Source: Franzmannia pantelleriensis (GTDB taxonomy: Bacteria > Pseudomonadota > Gammaproteobacteria > Pseudomonadales > Halomonadaceae). From it: 64,000 bases of DNA. A program made the translations under genes and the position numbers. The stretch is taken from the NCBI RefSeq assembly GCF_900102875.1, contig NZ_FNGH01000011.1, positions 35,964-99,963 on the forward strand, in the 5' to 3' direction. The notes under the pieces are model-generated. The model was not told where the DNA came from, did no database searches, and saw only the letters and a program-made list of their open reading frames with translations. Shown in pieces: positions 18,125 through 27,364 of the stretch (position 1 is its first letter; every line of letters starts with the position of its first letter).

Positions 18125-19834
18125 ATGAACAGTAAATGGCCCGCCGCTCCGACGGCGGCTTCTCTCGACGATCCGCGCTACTATCTGGCCAACTTCCGCT
18201 GCCTGCTGGAGTGGGTCGCGGCGTGCTACGACGACCTGCTTAGCGACGCCGAGCGTGCCTTCATGCGTGACGTACTGGACCTGCCGGTGCCGGCCCAGGC
18301 ACTGCTGGTGCGCATGGTAATGCGCCGTGGCGAGACCTTCCGTGCCGCGCGCCTGGACTATGCCGAGATCGGCGATACCGCCGCGGCGCTGGCGCCGCTG
18401 GTCGTCAGCGGCTGGGTCGAGGAGGACCCGCTGCTCTCCCTCGATGAGCTGTTTCGCCACTGGCGCCTGGCCGAGCTGCGTACCGCGCTGGCTGGGGACA
18501 TCCGCGCGGCGGGGCTGCCCGCCTCGACCGGCAAGGCGCGGCTGCGCGAGGCGCTGGCGGCACGGCTGGTAGAGCCGCGACGGCTCACCCAGTGGTGGCC
18601 CGAGGCACCGGATCGGATCGTACGCATCACCTGCATGGACCACTGCGAGCGACTGCGGCTGATGTTCTTCGGCAATCTGCGCCAGGACTGGGCCGACTTC
18701 GTGCTCGCCGAGCTTGGTATGCAACGCTACGAGCGGGTGCCGCTGGATCCCGCCTCGCGGGCGTTTCAGCGGCGTGCCGAGGTCGATGCCTATCGGCATC
18801 TGCACCAGTTGCGCGAGCGGCTCGACGTGGGCGAGAGCGCCGATTCGCTATGGCCCGAGGTGGCGGCGAGCGGTTCGGATGAGGTTTGGGACAGCCCCTG
18901 GCTGGCCACGCGGCGCGCCCGGCTGCTGTTTCAGCTGGGCCGTGAGGCCGAGCGCCACGGTAACCAGACACTGGCTCTTGAGGCTTACACCGAGTCTGCT
19001 CGAGATCCGGGCGGTGGCGGCGAGGCGCGCATTCGTCGCCTGCGCCTGCTGGAGCGCCTGGGCGAATCGCGCGACGCGCTGACGCTGGCCGAGGCGCAGC
19101 CGTCGCGCAGCGACGCCGAGGGCCAGGCCCTGGCACGGCTGGTGCCGCGGCTGCGACGGCGACTGGGGCTGGCCGTCCAGCCGCCGCCGCCGGCGCCCGA
19201 TATCGAGCACTGGACGCTGACGCTGCCGGAGCCCGCTGTCGGTGTTGAAGTCGCGGTACGCGACCACCTGCAGCGCACGGAGTGTCCGGTCCACTACGTC
19301 GAGAACGCCTTGATCGGCGGGCTGTTCGGCCTGCTGTGCTGGGAGGCGATCTTCGCCCCGCTGCCCGGCGCTTTCTTCCACCCTTTCCAGCGCGGGCCGG
19401 CCGACCTGCGTCGCGAGGACTTCGTCGGGCGTCGTCGTGAGCGTTTTGACGTCTGCCTGGCACAGCTCGAAGAGGGCAGCTATGCCGCGACCATACGACG
19501 TCACTGGCACACCAAGCATGGCCTGGCATCGCCCTTCGTCGACTGGCAGGTGCTCGACGAGACGCTGCTGGAGCGCGCCCTGGCCTGCTTGCCGGCGGCC
19601 CACCTCGAACGGCTGTTCGTGCGGCTGCTGGCCGATATCGGCACCAACCGTGCGGGGCTGCCGGACCTGATCCAGTTCCTCCCAGAGGCGACCCAGGGCC
19701 CGCGCTATCGACTGATCGAGGTCAAGGGTCCCGGTGATCGCCTGCAGGACAACCAGCGTCGCTGGATGGCCTATTTCCACACCCACGGCATCCCGGCCTC
19801 GGTGTGTCGGGTGCGCTGGCAGACACCACCGTGA
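18125..19834 (+). CDS. FAN1-type VRR-NUC structure-specific nuclease
   Basis: 569 residues. The C-terminal VRR-NUC core carries the PD-(D/E)XK residues in GLPDLIQF and LIEVKGPGDRLQDNQRRW (E532, K534), nearly the canonical FAN1 signature. The N-terminal half contains a SAP/wHTH-like DNA-binding region (LLVRMVMRRGETFRAARL) and a TPR-like helical middle. FAN1 enzymes cleave 5' flaps and act in interstrand cross-link repair. The stop overlaps the helicase start by 4 bp (GTGA), so the nuclease and helicase are co-translated and plausibly cooperate. Confidence 0.9.
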   Translation: MNSKWPAAPTAASLDDPRYYLANFRCLLEWVAACYDDLLSDAERAFMRDVLDLPVPAQALLVRMVMRRGETFRAARLDYAEIGDTAAALAPLVVSGWVEEDPLLSLDELFRHWRLAELRTALAGDIRAAGLPASTGKARLREALAARLVEPRRLTQWWPEAPDRIVRITCMDHCERLRLMFFGNLRQDWADFVLAELGMQRYERVPLDPASRAFQRRAEVDAYRHLHQLRERLDVGESADSLWPEVAASGSDEVWDSPWLATRRARLLFQLGREAERHGNQTLALEAYTESARDPGGGGEARIRRLRLLERLGESRDALTLAEAQPSRSDAEGQALARLVPRLRRRLGLAVQPPPPAPDIEHWTLTLPEPAVGVEVAVRDHLQRTECPVHYVENALIGGLFGLLCWEAIFAPLPGAFFHPFQRGPADLRREDFVGRRRERFDVCLAQLEEGSYAATIRRHWHTKHGLASPFVDWQVLDETLLERALACLPAAHLERLFVRLLADIGTNRAGLPDLIQFLPEATQGPRYRLIEVKGPGDRLQDNQRRWMAYFHTHGIPASVCRVRWQTPP

Positions 19835-22242
19835 GCGATGCGCCGGTGGCTAGCCCCTGCTACCGGGTGGCGGTAAGGGCGCTGTGCGACTTCACCGCCC
19901 GAGCCGGTGACCTGGACCACCGCTTTACGCCGTCACCCACTGCCCAGCAGGGCATCGAAGGGCACCAGCTGATCGCCGAGCGGCGCGGGGCGGGCTACGA
20001 GAGTGAACTGAGTCTGCACGGGGAGGTGGTGGTGCCAGGCGCACGGCTGCTGGTCAGCGGGCGCGCTGACGGGTTCGATCCCTCTGCCGGGCGTCTCGAG
20101 GAGGTCAAGACCCACCGCGGCAGCCTGGCGCGGATGGGCGCCAATCAGCGCGCCCTGCACTGGGCTCAGGTCAAGGTCTATGGCGCCCTGCTGTGCCGGG
20201 CCCGCCAGCTCGAGCGGGTCGAGCTGGCGCTGGTCTATCTGGATATCGACAGCGGTGCGGAAACCCGCTTCAACGAAGCGGCCACAGCCTGCGAGCTGGA
20301 GGCCTTCTTCGTCGACCAGTGCCAACGTTTTCTGGCCTGGGCCGAACAGGAAGCGGATCACCGTCGCCGCCGAGACACAGCCCTGGCCGCGCTGCGTTTT
20401 CCCCATGCCGACTTCCGCCGGGGCCAGCGTGAACTGGCCGAAGTGGTGTACAAGGCGGCCGGCACCGGCCGTCAGCTGTTGCTGCAGGCGCCTACCGGGA
20501 TCGGCAAGACGCTTGGCACGCTGTTCCCGATGCTTGCCGCGATGCCTCGTCAGGCGCTCGATCGGGTGTTCTTCCTGACCATGAAGACCCCGGGGCGGCG
20601 CTTGGCGCTCGAGGCGCTGCGGACCCTGGGCGTCAGCGGTACGCCCGAGTCAGCACTGCCGCTGAGGGTACTGGAGCTGGTGGCCCGTGATACCGCCTGC
20701 GAGCATCCCGACAAGGCCTGCCACGGCGATGCCTGCCCGCTGGCTCAGGGCTTCTACGACCGCCTGCCGGCGGCGCGCCAGGCGGCGGTGGAGCGTGGCG
20801 GTGTGCTCGACCGGGAGGCGCTGCGCGAGCTGGCACGGACGCATGCCATCTGCCCCTACTACCTTGGCCAGGAGCTGGTGCGCTGGTGCGATCTGACGGT
20901 AGGCGATGTCAACCACTACTTCGATACCAGTGCGCTGCTGTTTGCGGCCGCCCAGGCACAGGAGTGGCGGGTGGCGGTGCTGGTCGACGAAGCCCATAAC
21001 CTGGTGGAGCGGGCGCGGGGCATGTATAGCGCCAGCCTCGACCAGCAGCGCTGTAACGCCGTCCAGCGGCGCGCGCCTCCGGCTCTGGCAAGGCCGCTGG
21101 GGCGCGTGGCCAGGCAGTGGCGGGCGCTGCTCGCCGCCGACAGCGCGGATCAGGGCGTTGAGGATGAGGCGCCACGCCTGCTCGAGACGCTGCCGGGGGG
21201 GCTTATCCAGGCACTGCAGCAGGCGGTCTCGGCGGTCGGCGACTACCTGGCCGAGCATCCTGTTGGCGAGGCCGATGAGCTGCAGGCGTTCATGTTCGAG
21301 GCGTTGGCACTCTGCCGGCTGGCGGAGTCCTTCGACGACCACTCGATCTGTACCCTGACCCGCCACGGGCGAGGCCGCGCGACCCTGGCACTGCGTAACC
21401 TGATCCCCGCCGACTTCCTGACGCCGCGGCTGGCGGCGAGTCACACCACGGTGCTGTTCTCTGCCACCCTGAGCCCGGCCGACTACTACCGCGACCTGCT
21501 GGGGCTGGCGCCCGAGGCGGTATGGTGGGAGGTGGCGTCGCCATTCAGCGGTGCACAGCTCGAGGTGCGCCTGGCGCGTCACCTTTCGACCCGCTGGCGC
21601 GACCGTGACCGATCGCTGGATGGCCTGGTGGCCGTGATCGCCGAGCAGTACCACCGTGCACCCGGCAACTACCTGGCGTTCTTCAGCAGCTTTGCGTACT
21701 TGGAGTCAGCGCTGACGCGTCTGGCCCACGAGTACCCCGAGATCCCCGTCCGCAGCCAGCGCCGCGGGATGGCTGAGACAGCGCGTCAGGCCTTCGTCGA
21801 TGACTTCGTCGCCGGCGGTCGCGGGATTGGCTTCGCGGTGCTCGGCGGCGCCTTCGCCGAGGGCATCGACCTGCCTGGAGAACGCCTGGTAGGGGCCTTT
21901 ATCGCCACCCTCGGCATGCCACCGATCAGCGCGGAGAATGAGATTCTCAAGGCGCGCCTGGATGCGCGCTTCGGTCGAGGCTTCGACTATGCCTATCGCT
22001 ACCCCGGGCTGACCAAGGTGGTACAGGCCGCCGGCCGGGTGATTCGTGGCCCTGAGGATCGCGGCGTGGTGGTACTGCTCGACGACCGTTTCGGAGAGGC
22101 CCGCAACCTGGCGCTGCTGCCGGCCTGGTGGCAGCCGGACGTGGCCTCAATGTCTGCCGCAGTCGCACGGTCCGAGGGGGCGGCTAGCCGGCCTGCGGGG
22201 AGAGCTTCGCCTGCAGGCGCTCCAGCACATTCACGCCGATGA
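19831..22242 (+). CDS. Nuclease-helicase fusion: RecB-like PD-(D/E)XK domain plus XPD/DinG-type Fe-S helicase
   Basis: 803 residues from GTG 19831, which overlaps the FAN1 stop. Residues 1-170 form a RecB/Cas4-like nuclease module (GRADGFDP, EEVKTHRG with E91 and K93, then NQRALHWAQVKVYG). Walker A APTGIGKTLGT is at about 219-229 and DEAH box VDEAHN at 386-389. Cysteines C290, C297, C302 and C341 lie between motifs Ia and II, the position of the [4Fe-4S] cluster in XPD/DinG enzymes. C-terminal motifs include GAFAEGIDLPGERL and QAAGRVIRG. Predicted 5'-3' DNA helicase with an attached nuclease, in DNA repair with FAN1. The last 59 bp overlap the convergent gene. Confidence 0.9.
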   Translation: MSDAPVASPCYRVAVRALCDFTARAGDLDHRFTPSPTAQQGIEGHQLIAERRGAGYESELSLHGEVVVPGARLLVSGRADGFDPSAGRLEEVKTHRGSLARMGANQRALHWAQVKVYGALLCRARQLERVELALVYLDIDSGAETRFNEAATACELEAFFVDQCQRFLAWAEQEADHRRRRDTALAALRFPHADFRRGQRELAEVVYKAAGTGRQLLLQAPTGIGKTLGTLFPMLAAMPRQALDRVFFLTMKTPGRRLALEALRTLGVSGTPESALPLRVLELVARDTACEHPDKACHGDACPLAQGFYDRLPAARQAAVERGGVLDREALRELARTHAICPYYLGQELVRWCDLTVGDVNHYFDTSALLFAAAQAQEWRVAVLVDEAHNLVERARGMYSASLDQQRCNAVQRRAPPALARPLGRVARQWRALLAADSADQGVEDEAPRLLETLPGGLIQALQQAVSAVGDYLAEHPVGEADELQAFMFEALALCRLAESFDDHSICTLTRHGRGRATLALRNLIPADFLTPRLAASHTTVLFSATLSPADYYRDLLGLAPEAVWWEVASPFSGAQLEVRLARHLSTRWRDRDRSLDGLVAVIAEQYHRAPGNYLAFFSSFAYLESALTRLAHEYPEIPVRSQRRGMAETARQAFVDDFVAGGRGIGFAVLGGAFAEGIDLPGERLVGAFIATLGMPPISAENEILKARLDARFGRGFDYAYRYPGLTKVVQAAGRVIRGPEDRGVVVLLDDRFGEARNLALLPAWWQPDVASMSAAVARSEGAASRPAGRASPAGAPAHSRR

Positions 22243-23512
22243 ACCCGCTCAGTGCGCCGCTCAGGAAGGCGCCGGCCTCGGTGGCCACCACGGCCATGGG
22301 CAGTGCCAGATAGCCGACCCCGAGGACCCCGGCGACGTAGGCGATCAGGGCCACGATGATGCCCTCCAGCAGGCGTAGCGGCGTCGGCGCCTTGGGGGCT
22401 CCCTTGACGAAGCGGCGGCCGAATCCCCCCAGGGCACCACCCAGCAGGGCGGCGAGGATCGGTCCCCAGGGCACGCGCTGCTGGATGGTCGCTTCTCCTC
22501 TCAGGCTGCCGGCCACTGCGCTGACGGTAAGCGGAGCGAGGCCGGAGGAGCGCAGTTCCAGGGATGCCATGGACGCGTCCGGTTCGATCCGCAGCTCGCT
22601 GGGATCGGGCGTGGCGGGGCCAGCGACCGTCACGGCCACGCGGGTAGGGCGGGTGGCGCGCAGTGGCTCACCATGGGGCGACACCTGCTCGACGTTGATG
22701 GCCATCCGAGCCAGCCCGAGCCCTACCATGCTGGTCGATTGCGGACGGACTTCCAGACGGGGGAGCGCCTCGAGCGCCAGATTGACGTCCGAGAGGGTGG
22801 AATTGACCTCCAGGGTGGGGGTCGCCGTCGAGGGCATGAAATCGAGCATCAGGGATTGCTCGTTGGCTAATCCCGGGGCTTCGATCAGCAGGGGAGGCAC
22901 TACCTCACGGGTGGTGAGGCCGCGCAGCCTCACCCTGATCTCGATGGGTTGCTCGAGAGGCTGATCAGGGGAAAAGTGCTGATCATCCGAGGGATAGACG
23001 CCGAAGCTGAGCCGGGTGTGGTAGCTGCCGTTCAACGGGTTCCAGGTCGCGGGAGCCGGGCTGGCCACCACGGTTAGGCGCAGCCAGGTGGACGGTCTGG
23101 GGGGCAGCGGCGGCAGCGGCGAGATGCCGAGCCCCGGGGGGATGATGACCTCATCGGTTGCGGAGGTGGCGGGGAGAAAGAGCCCGCCCGGCAGCACCTG
23201 CCGTTCTTCGCTGGTGAGCCGGCGGGTCTCGACCTCGTCACCCTTGACCACAAAGGGGGCCTGCGATGGGACACTGAGGCTAATTCGCCCCGATGCTTCG
23301 CGTGCCTCGACCTCGGCGTCGATTTCCCGACCGTCGAGATCCAGAACCCTCAGACTCTCGACGCTGCGATCCCAGTCGAATGCCACCCGCTCAACGGATC
23401 GGGGCTCCGCTGCCGTCTCGTCGGAGAGGGTGGGCGCCTGGGCCGAGGCGTCGACGGCGAGACCGGACACCAGCAGCAACGCGGGCCAGACGCGGTGGGC
23501 ATATCGGGGCAT
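22184..23512 (-). CDS. Exported protein of unknown function with C-terminal membrane helices
   Basis: 442 residues from ATG 23512, which has GGAG 6 bases upstream. Signal peptide about 1-25 (VWPALLLVSGLAVDASAQA). Residues 26-340 are beta-rich and Pro/Leu/Thr-rich, with Ig-like segments (WLRLTVVASPAP, RVRLRGLTTREV, RVAVTVAGPATPDPSELR), and there is no enzyme motif. The C-terminal 90 residues hold two or three Gly/Ala-rich membrane helices (ILAALLGGALGGFGRRF, LEGIIVALIAYVAGVLGVGY, AVVATEAGAFLSGALSGFIG). So the protein is periplasmic with a C-terminal membrane anchor. I do not recognise the family. It is monocistronic. Confidence 0.72.
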   Translation of the reverse strand: MPRYAHRVWPALLLVSGLAVDASAQAPTLSDETAAEPRSVERVAFDWDRSVESLRVLDLDGREIDAEVEAREASGRISLSVPSQAPFVVKGDEVETRRLTSEERQVLPGGLFLPATSATDEVIIPPGLGISPLPPLPPRPSTWLRLTVVASPAPATWNPLNGSYHTRLSFGVYPSDDQHFSPDQPLEQPIEIRVRLRGLTTREVVPPLLIEAPGLANEQSLMLDFMPSTATPTLEVNSTLSDVNLALEALPRLEVRPQSTSMVGLGLARMAINVEQVSPHGEPLRATRPTRVAVTVAGPATPDPSELRIEPDASMASLELRSSGLAPLTVSAVAGSLRGEATIQQRVPWGPILAALLGGALGGFGRRFVKGAPKAPTPLRLLEGIIVALIAYVAGVLGVGYLALPMAVVATEAGAFLSGALSGFIGVNVLERLQAKLSPQAG

Positions 23513-23600
23513 GACGGCTCCGCCAGTCAGGTCGGGCAGAGTTTCAGTATAGTCGAGCCCCGGTAGGGGGGATGCCAGCCCCTGGCTACAGGATGTGGCG

Positions 23601-25424
23601 TTAACGCGCCTCGTGCTGAGAGGGGGCGCCGCGGGCGGGGGTGGCGATATCTTCGTCCGCCTCGTAGAGCGCCTCCAGCTCGCGGGCGGCCTCCTGTACG
23701 GTCTGAATCTGCTGCTTCTCGTTGCCAAATACCTCGAGCTGACGCATCAGGGTGCGTTCATCGTGCTCGCGGAAGGTATCAATGGTGTGCTGCGCCTGGT
23801 CCTGGGGCAGGCCCAGCTCGATCAGCAGCTCGCGGGTCAGCTCCAGGCTGGACGGCAGCATCTCGCGGATCAGCCGGTGGATGCCGGCGCGCATCAGGCG
23901 GTGGGCATGATAGCGATTACGCGCGCGGGCGTAGAGCCGCAGATGCGGGAATTGGCGTCGCACGCGCTCGGCGATACGCATCGACGCCTCGATATCGCCC
24001 ACCGCAATCACCAGGATGCGCGCCTTGTCGGCGCCGGCAGCGCGCAGCAGGTCACTGCGCGAGGCGTCGCCGAAATAGACCTTGTTGCCGTAGCGACGTA
24101 CGAAGTCGACCTGGTCGGCGTTGATGTCGAGTACGGTGTAGGGAATCTTCAACCCCTGCAGCACACGGCCCATGATCTGGCCGAAGCGCCCAAATCCGGC
24201 GATGATCACCCGCGGCGAGTCGTCGCGCGGGCTATCGTAGGCGGGTCGCGGTTTGGTGGCGTCAAAGCGTGGCCGAAGCCAGCGTACATGGAGCAGAAAT
24301 AGCAGTGGGGTGGTGGCCATCGACAGCGAGATCACCAGAATCAGCATCTGCACCAGGCCGGCATCGAGCAGTGCCGCGGCGGCCGCGGCGGTCAGCAGCA
24401 CAAAGGCGAACTCGCCGCCCTGAGAGAGCAGCACACCGAGGTTGCTGGCCTCCTTCCAGGAGGTACCGTAGAGCCGTGCAGCGATAAGCACACTGGCGCC
24501 CTTGAGCAGCAGCAGGCCAGCCGTCAGCCCCAGGATGGTCAGCGGCTGCTCGGCGAGCAGGCCGATCTGCGCCATCATCCCCACGGCCATGAAGAACAGC
24601 CCCAGCAGCAGCCCGCGGTAGGGTTCGATATCGGCTTCGATGTTGTGGCGATACTCGGAGTCGGCGAGCAGTACCCCGGCGATAAAGGCGCCCAGCGCCA
24701 TGGATAGTCCGGCCAGTTCCATCAGCAGCGCGGCGCCAATCACCACCAGCAGGGTGGTGCCGGCAAACACCTCGCGGCTCGCAGTACCGGCGGCCATGCG
24801 AAACAGCGGCCGTAGCAGCAGCCGACCGCCGACGATCAGCACCGCGAAAGCCGCTGCGGCAAACGCCACCTCGCGCAGTAGGGGAGCGGCGCCATCGGCC
24901 AGCAGTGACCCCGCGGCGAGGATCGGGATTGCCGCCAGCACGGGAATGGCCGCCAGATCCTGGAACAGCAGCAGGGCGAAAGCGTTGCGGCCGTGGCGTG
25001 TCTGCAGCTCCTTGCGTTCGCCGAGTAGCTGCAGTACCAGCGGAGTGGAACACAGGCCCAGACTGAACCCCACCACCAGCGCGGCGGCCGGCGCCAGCCC
25101 TAGCCACCAGCCGCCCAGCGACAGCACCGTGCTGGTCACCGCGACCTGCAGGCTGCCGAAGCCGAACACCGCATGGCGCATTACCTTGAGGCGTGCTGGC
25201 TTGAGTTCCAGGCCGATCACGAACAGCAGCAGCACGATGCCTACCTGGGAGAACTGCAGTACGCCCTCGGCGTCAGGCACCAGCGCCAGCACCGAGGGTC
25301 CGATGACCACCCCGGCGGCCAGATAGCCGAGCACTTCGCCGAGGCCAAGCCGTTTGAATAGCGGCACGATCAGTACCGCGGCGGCGAGAAATATCAGTAC
25401 GTTGTAGAGCAGGTCGGTGGCCAA
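23601..25424 (-). CDS. CPA2 monovalent cation:proton antiporter (KefB/KefC-like) with TrkA-N domain
   Basis: 607 residues. About 12 membrane helices span residues 1-385, including VLGYLAAGVVIGPSVLALV, GIVLLLFVIGLELKP and LLFQDLAAIPVLA. A Rossmann TrkA-N (RCK) domain follows from about 395 (VIIAGFGRFGQIMGRVLQ, with acidic residue in VLDIN). It probably exports K+ or Na+ against protons under NAD(H) or thiol control. The only in-frame start is a TTG at 25424; a stop lies four codons further upstream and the next Met is within the transport domain, so TTG initiation is likely. This matters for osmotic and ionic homeostasis in a halophile-like host. Confidence 0.92.
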   Translation of the reverse strand: MATDLLYNVLIFLAAAVLIVPLFKRLGLGEVLGYLAAGVVIGPSVLALVPDAEGVLQFSQVGIVLLLFVIGLELKPARLKVMRHAVFGFGSLQVAVTSTVLSLGGWWLGLAPAAALVVGFSLGLCSTPLVLQLLGERKELQTRHGRNAFALLLFQDLAAIPVLAAIPILAAGSLLADGAAPLLREVAFAAAAFAVLIVGGRLLLRPLFRMAAGTASREVFAGTTLLVVIGAALLMELAGLSMALGAFIAGVLLADSEYRHNIEADIEPYRGLLLGLFFMAVGMMAQIGLLAEQPLTILGLTAGLLLLKGASVLIAARLYGTSWKEASNLGVLLSQGGEFAFVLLTAAAAAALLDAGLVQMLILVISLSMATTPLLFLLHVRWLRPRFDATKPRPAYDSPRDDSPRVIIAGFGRFGQIMGRVLQGLKIPYTVLDINADQVDFVRRYGNKVYFGDASRSDLLRAAGADKARILVIAVGDIEASMRIAERVRRQFPHLRLYARARNRYHAHRLMRAGIHRLIREMLPSSLELTRELLIELGLPQDQAQHTIDTFREHDERTLMRQLEVFGNEKQQIQTVQEAARELEALYEADEDIATPARGAPSQHEAR

Positions 25425-25577
25425 GGTAGCATCCGTTCAGCGGTCAGCAGGGCAAGAGCTACCATGATAACCCGCCAGCGCCGCGTCACCAGATGGTGAG
25501 CACACGGCTGTGCAAGTCGGCTCGTCTATGCTTACCATGCACAGGGAAGCCCGTTTAACTGCAAAGGAGAGTGCACT

Positions 25578-25757
25578 ATGGGAATCGAAGTCGGTGGCCT
25601 GCTGGGCCTGATCTGGTTGATCATCGTGATATGGGCCGTGGTCAAGGTGGCCAAAAGCTCGGCGGGGCCGGTGTCCAAGCTACTGTGGATCCTGATCCTG
25701 CTGTTCTTCCCGCTGATCGGGTTAATCTTCTGGTTGCTGTTGGGGCCCAAGGGGTAG
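25578..25757 (+). CDS. PLDc_N-type two-helix membrane protein
   Basis: 59 residues from ATG 25578, with a strong AAGGAGA 8 bases upstream. Two hydrophobic helices are separated by a short basic/polar loop (VKVAKSSAGPVSKLLW), and it ends with LIFWLLLGPKG, the signature of the phospholipase D N-terminal-type domain found in small membrane proteins. It ends 1 bp from the convergent diguanylate cyclase stop. Function unknown. Confidence 0.8.
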   Translation: MGIEVGGLLGLIWLIIVIWAVVKVAKSSAGPVSKLLWILILLFFPLIGLIFWLLLGPKG

Positions 25758-25758
25758 C

Positions 25759-27246
25759 CTAGCGAGCGGGCGGGTTGGTCGGCCCCCAGAGAGCCTCGCT
25801 GGTACTTTTCTCCGCCGTTACCACCCGATTCTTGCCGCGCCGTTTGGCCAGGTACATGGCATCGTCAGCACGTTCGATCAGTTGACGGTGCCCCAAGCCA
25901 GGCTGCCAGCGCGCCACGCCAATACTGATCGTGATGCGGCATGCGTGAGTGGGGCAGGGCGTTCGGGCGATGTCGGCACGCAGTCGCTCGGCCATCCCGC
26001 GAGCGTGCTCGGCGGTACCTCCCGAGAGAATGACCATGAACTCCTCCCCGCCCCAGCGCCCCCAGCTATCCTGGCGACGTAGGCAGCGTTTTATCAAACT
26101 GGCGACGTGGACGATCACGTCGTCGCCCACGCTGTGGCCATAGTGATCGTTGATCGACTTGAAATCATCGATATCCATCAGCAGCAAGAACAACGGATCG
26201 CCACGATAGGCGCTTTGCGCCATGGCCTCGGAGAGGGCGACATCCAGGCGATAGCGATTCCAGCAGCCCGTCAGCGGATCGCGGTGAGCCAGTCGTTTCC
26301 AGCGGTCATTGGTGCTGATCAGCTTTCGATTGGCGTGCATGATGTCGATGACCGACAGTGCAACCCCGATGTCATCAGCGAGGTCCTGGGCGATTTGCGT
26401 ATCGCTCGCCAGCCAAGCGGCATGCTGGTGGCTATTGTCGTTCACGGAGGGAGGGGGCGGCTCATTCAGTCTGAAGAGTGCCAGCCAGCCCAGCGTCTTC
26501 TCATTGACGGTCATGCGTACGGCAAGCAAGTCGCCATATCTTGAGCGCGGCAACGCTGCCGCCATCTCGTTGGGCAACTCGCTTACACTGGCGGTACGTC
26601 TTGTCTGCGGCATCGCATCCAGGGCCGATTTCAGCTGCAACAGCGTCGCTGCCGAGGGCGTCTCCCCACTTGCCACTTGCTGGTCATTCAGCAGCATGAC
26701 AACGCCCTGGGCATTCATCAGCGAGAGCCAGTGGCCGCCGTGGCGGTTGATCAGCTCGTAGGCATCACGCATCTGGCGTATCTCGCTGATGATGAGGCGG
26801 CGCTTGGCCTTGAGCTGTTCGCGGTGACGCTCGTAGTGCAGTGATTTCAAGTAGCGCAAGCGCTGGCCGGCGATATTCAGCATCAAGGTCAACACCTGCC
26901 GCGTCTCGAGGGCCAGCCCTACCGTGTGGCATCGCACATAGCCCCAATGGGGTGCGTCGCTGGGGAGGCGCAGCGGGCGATCAGGGCCGATGGCAAGGCT
27001 CTCTGGCGTCGCTGTGGACGTCCCCCACGGTGCAGATGCCAAGTGATGAATGAGGTGAGATTGACCGTTCGGGTGGTAGCGATATAACGCCACGGGGTGG
27101 CCGGTCAGCTCGGCGAGCAGCTCCCCCAGGCGCTGGAGAATGGCATCCTGTTCGGTTGCCGAGCCGAGCCATGTCAGTTCCGGGAGCAGGGCCGCCAGGT
27201 CACCAAGGCGAGGCTGAGGTAGCGAAGGGTCTACACTCATATCCAT
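25759..27246 (-). CDS. Soluble diguanylate cyclase with N-terminal sensor domain
   Basis: 495 residues from ATG 27246, which has a G-rich ribosome site (GGGGGGA); a GTG at 27276 and an ATG at 27240 are alternatives. No membrane helix. Residues 1-320 are a GAF/PAS-like sensor region with a helical stretch (LKAKRRLIISEIRQM) and no assigned ligand. GGDEF domain with intact GGEEF (399-403) and RxxD inhibitory site (RRQD) five residues ahead; also DPLTGCWNRYRLD and DIDDFKSINDHYGH. Predicted active cyclase in the cytosol. Not in an operon with other signalling genes. Confidence 0.92.
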   Translation of the reverse strand: MDMSVDPSLPQPRLGDLAALLPELTWLGSATEQDAILQRLGELLAELTGHPVALYRYHPNGQSHLIHHLASAPWGTSTATPESLAIGPDRPLRLPSDAPHWGYVRCHTVGLALETRQVLTLMLNIAGQRLRYLKSLHYERHREQLKAKRRLIISEIRQMRDAYELINRHGGHWLSLMNAQGVVMLLNDQQVASGETPSAATLLQLKSALDAMPQTRRTASVSELPNEMAAALPRSRYGDLLAVRMTVNEKTLGWLALFRLNEPPPPSVNDNSHQHAAWLASDTQIAQDLADDIGVALSVIDIMHANRKLISTNDRWKRLAHRDPLTGCWNRYRLDVALSEAMAQSAYRGDPLFLLLMDIDDFKSINDHYGHSVGDDVIVHVASLIKRCLRRQDSWGRWGGEEFMVILSGGTAEHARGMAERLRADIARTPCPTHACRITISIGVARWQPGLGHRQLIERADDAMYLAKRRGKNRVVTAEKSTSEALWGPTNPPAR

Positions 27247-27344
27247 CCATTCATCCCCCCGGCGCGAAGCCGACACCGCGTTTACCTGTGCATTGGGTAC
27301 AACGAGCGGATTGAACCAGTAGTTTAATCCTAAATTGAATTGAA

Positions 27345-27362
27345 GTTCAACCTGGGTTGAAC
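27345..27362. promoter_or_regulatory. Perfect palindromic operator upstream of the XRE-like gene
   Basis: GTTCAACC-TG-GGTTGAAC, an 8-bp perfect inverted repeat with 2-bp centre, ending 2 bp before ATG 27365. A TTGAACC half-site recurs at 27311-27317 and TTGAA-like tracts lie between. The position would block the ribosome site or transcription start, which suggests autorepression by the adjacent regulator. Confidence 0.6.
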
Positions 27363-27364
27363 CA

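Noticed and set aside
26940..26956. CCCCAAT-GGGG sequence resembling the LuxR-type dyads
   Set aside because: Lies inside the diguanylate cyclase coding region and lacks the outer ATA/TAT arms, so a chance match.
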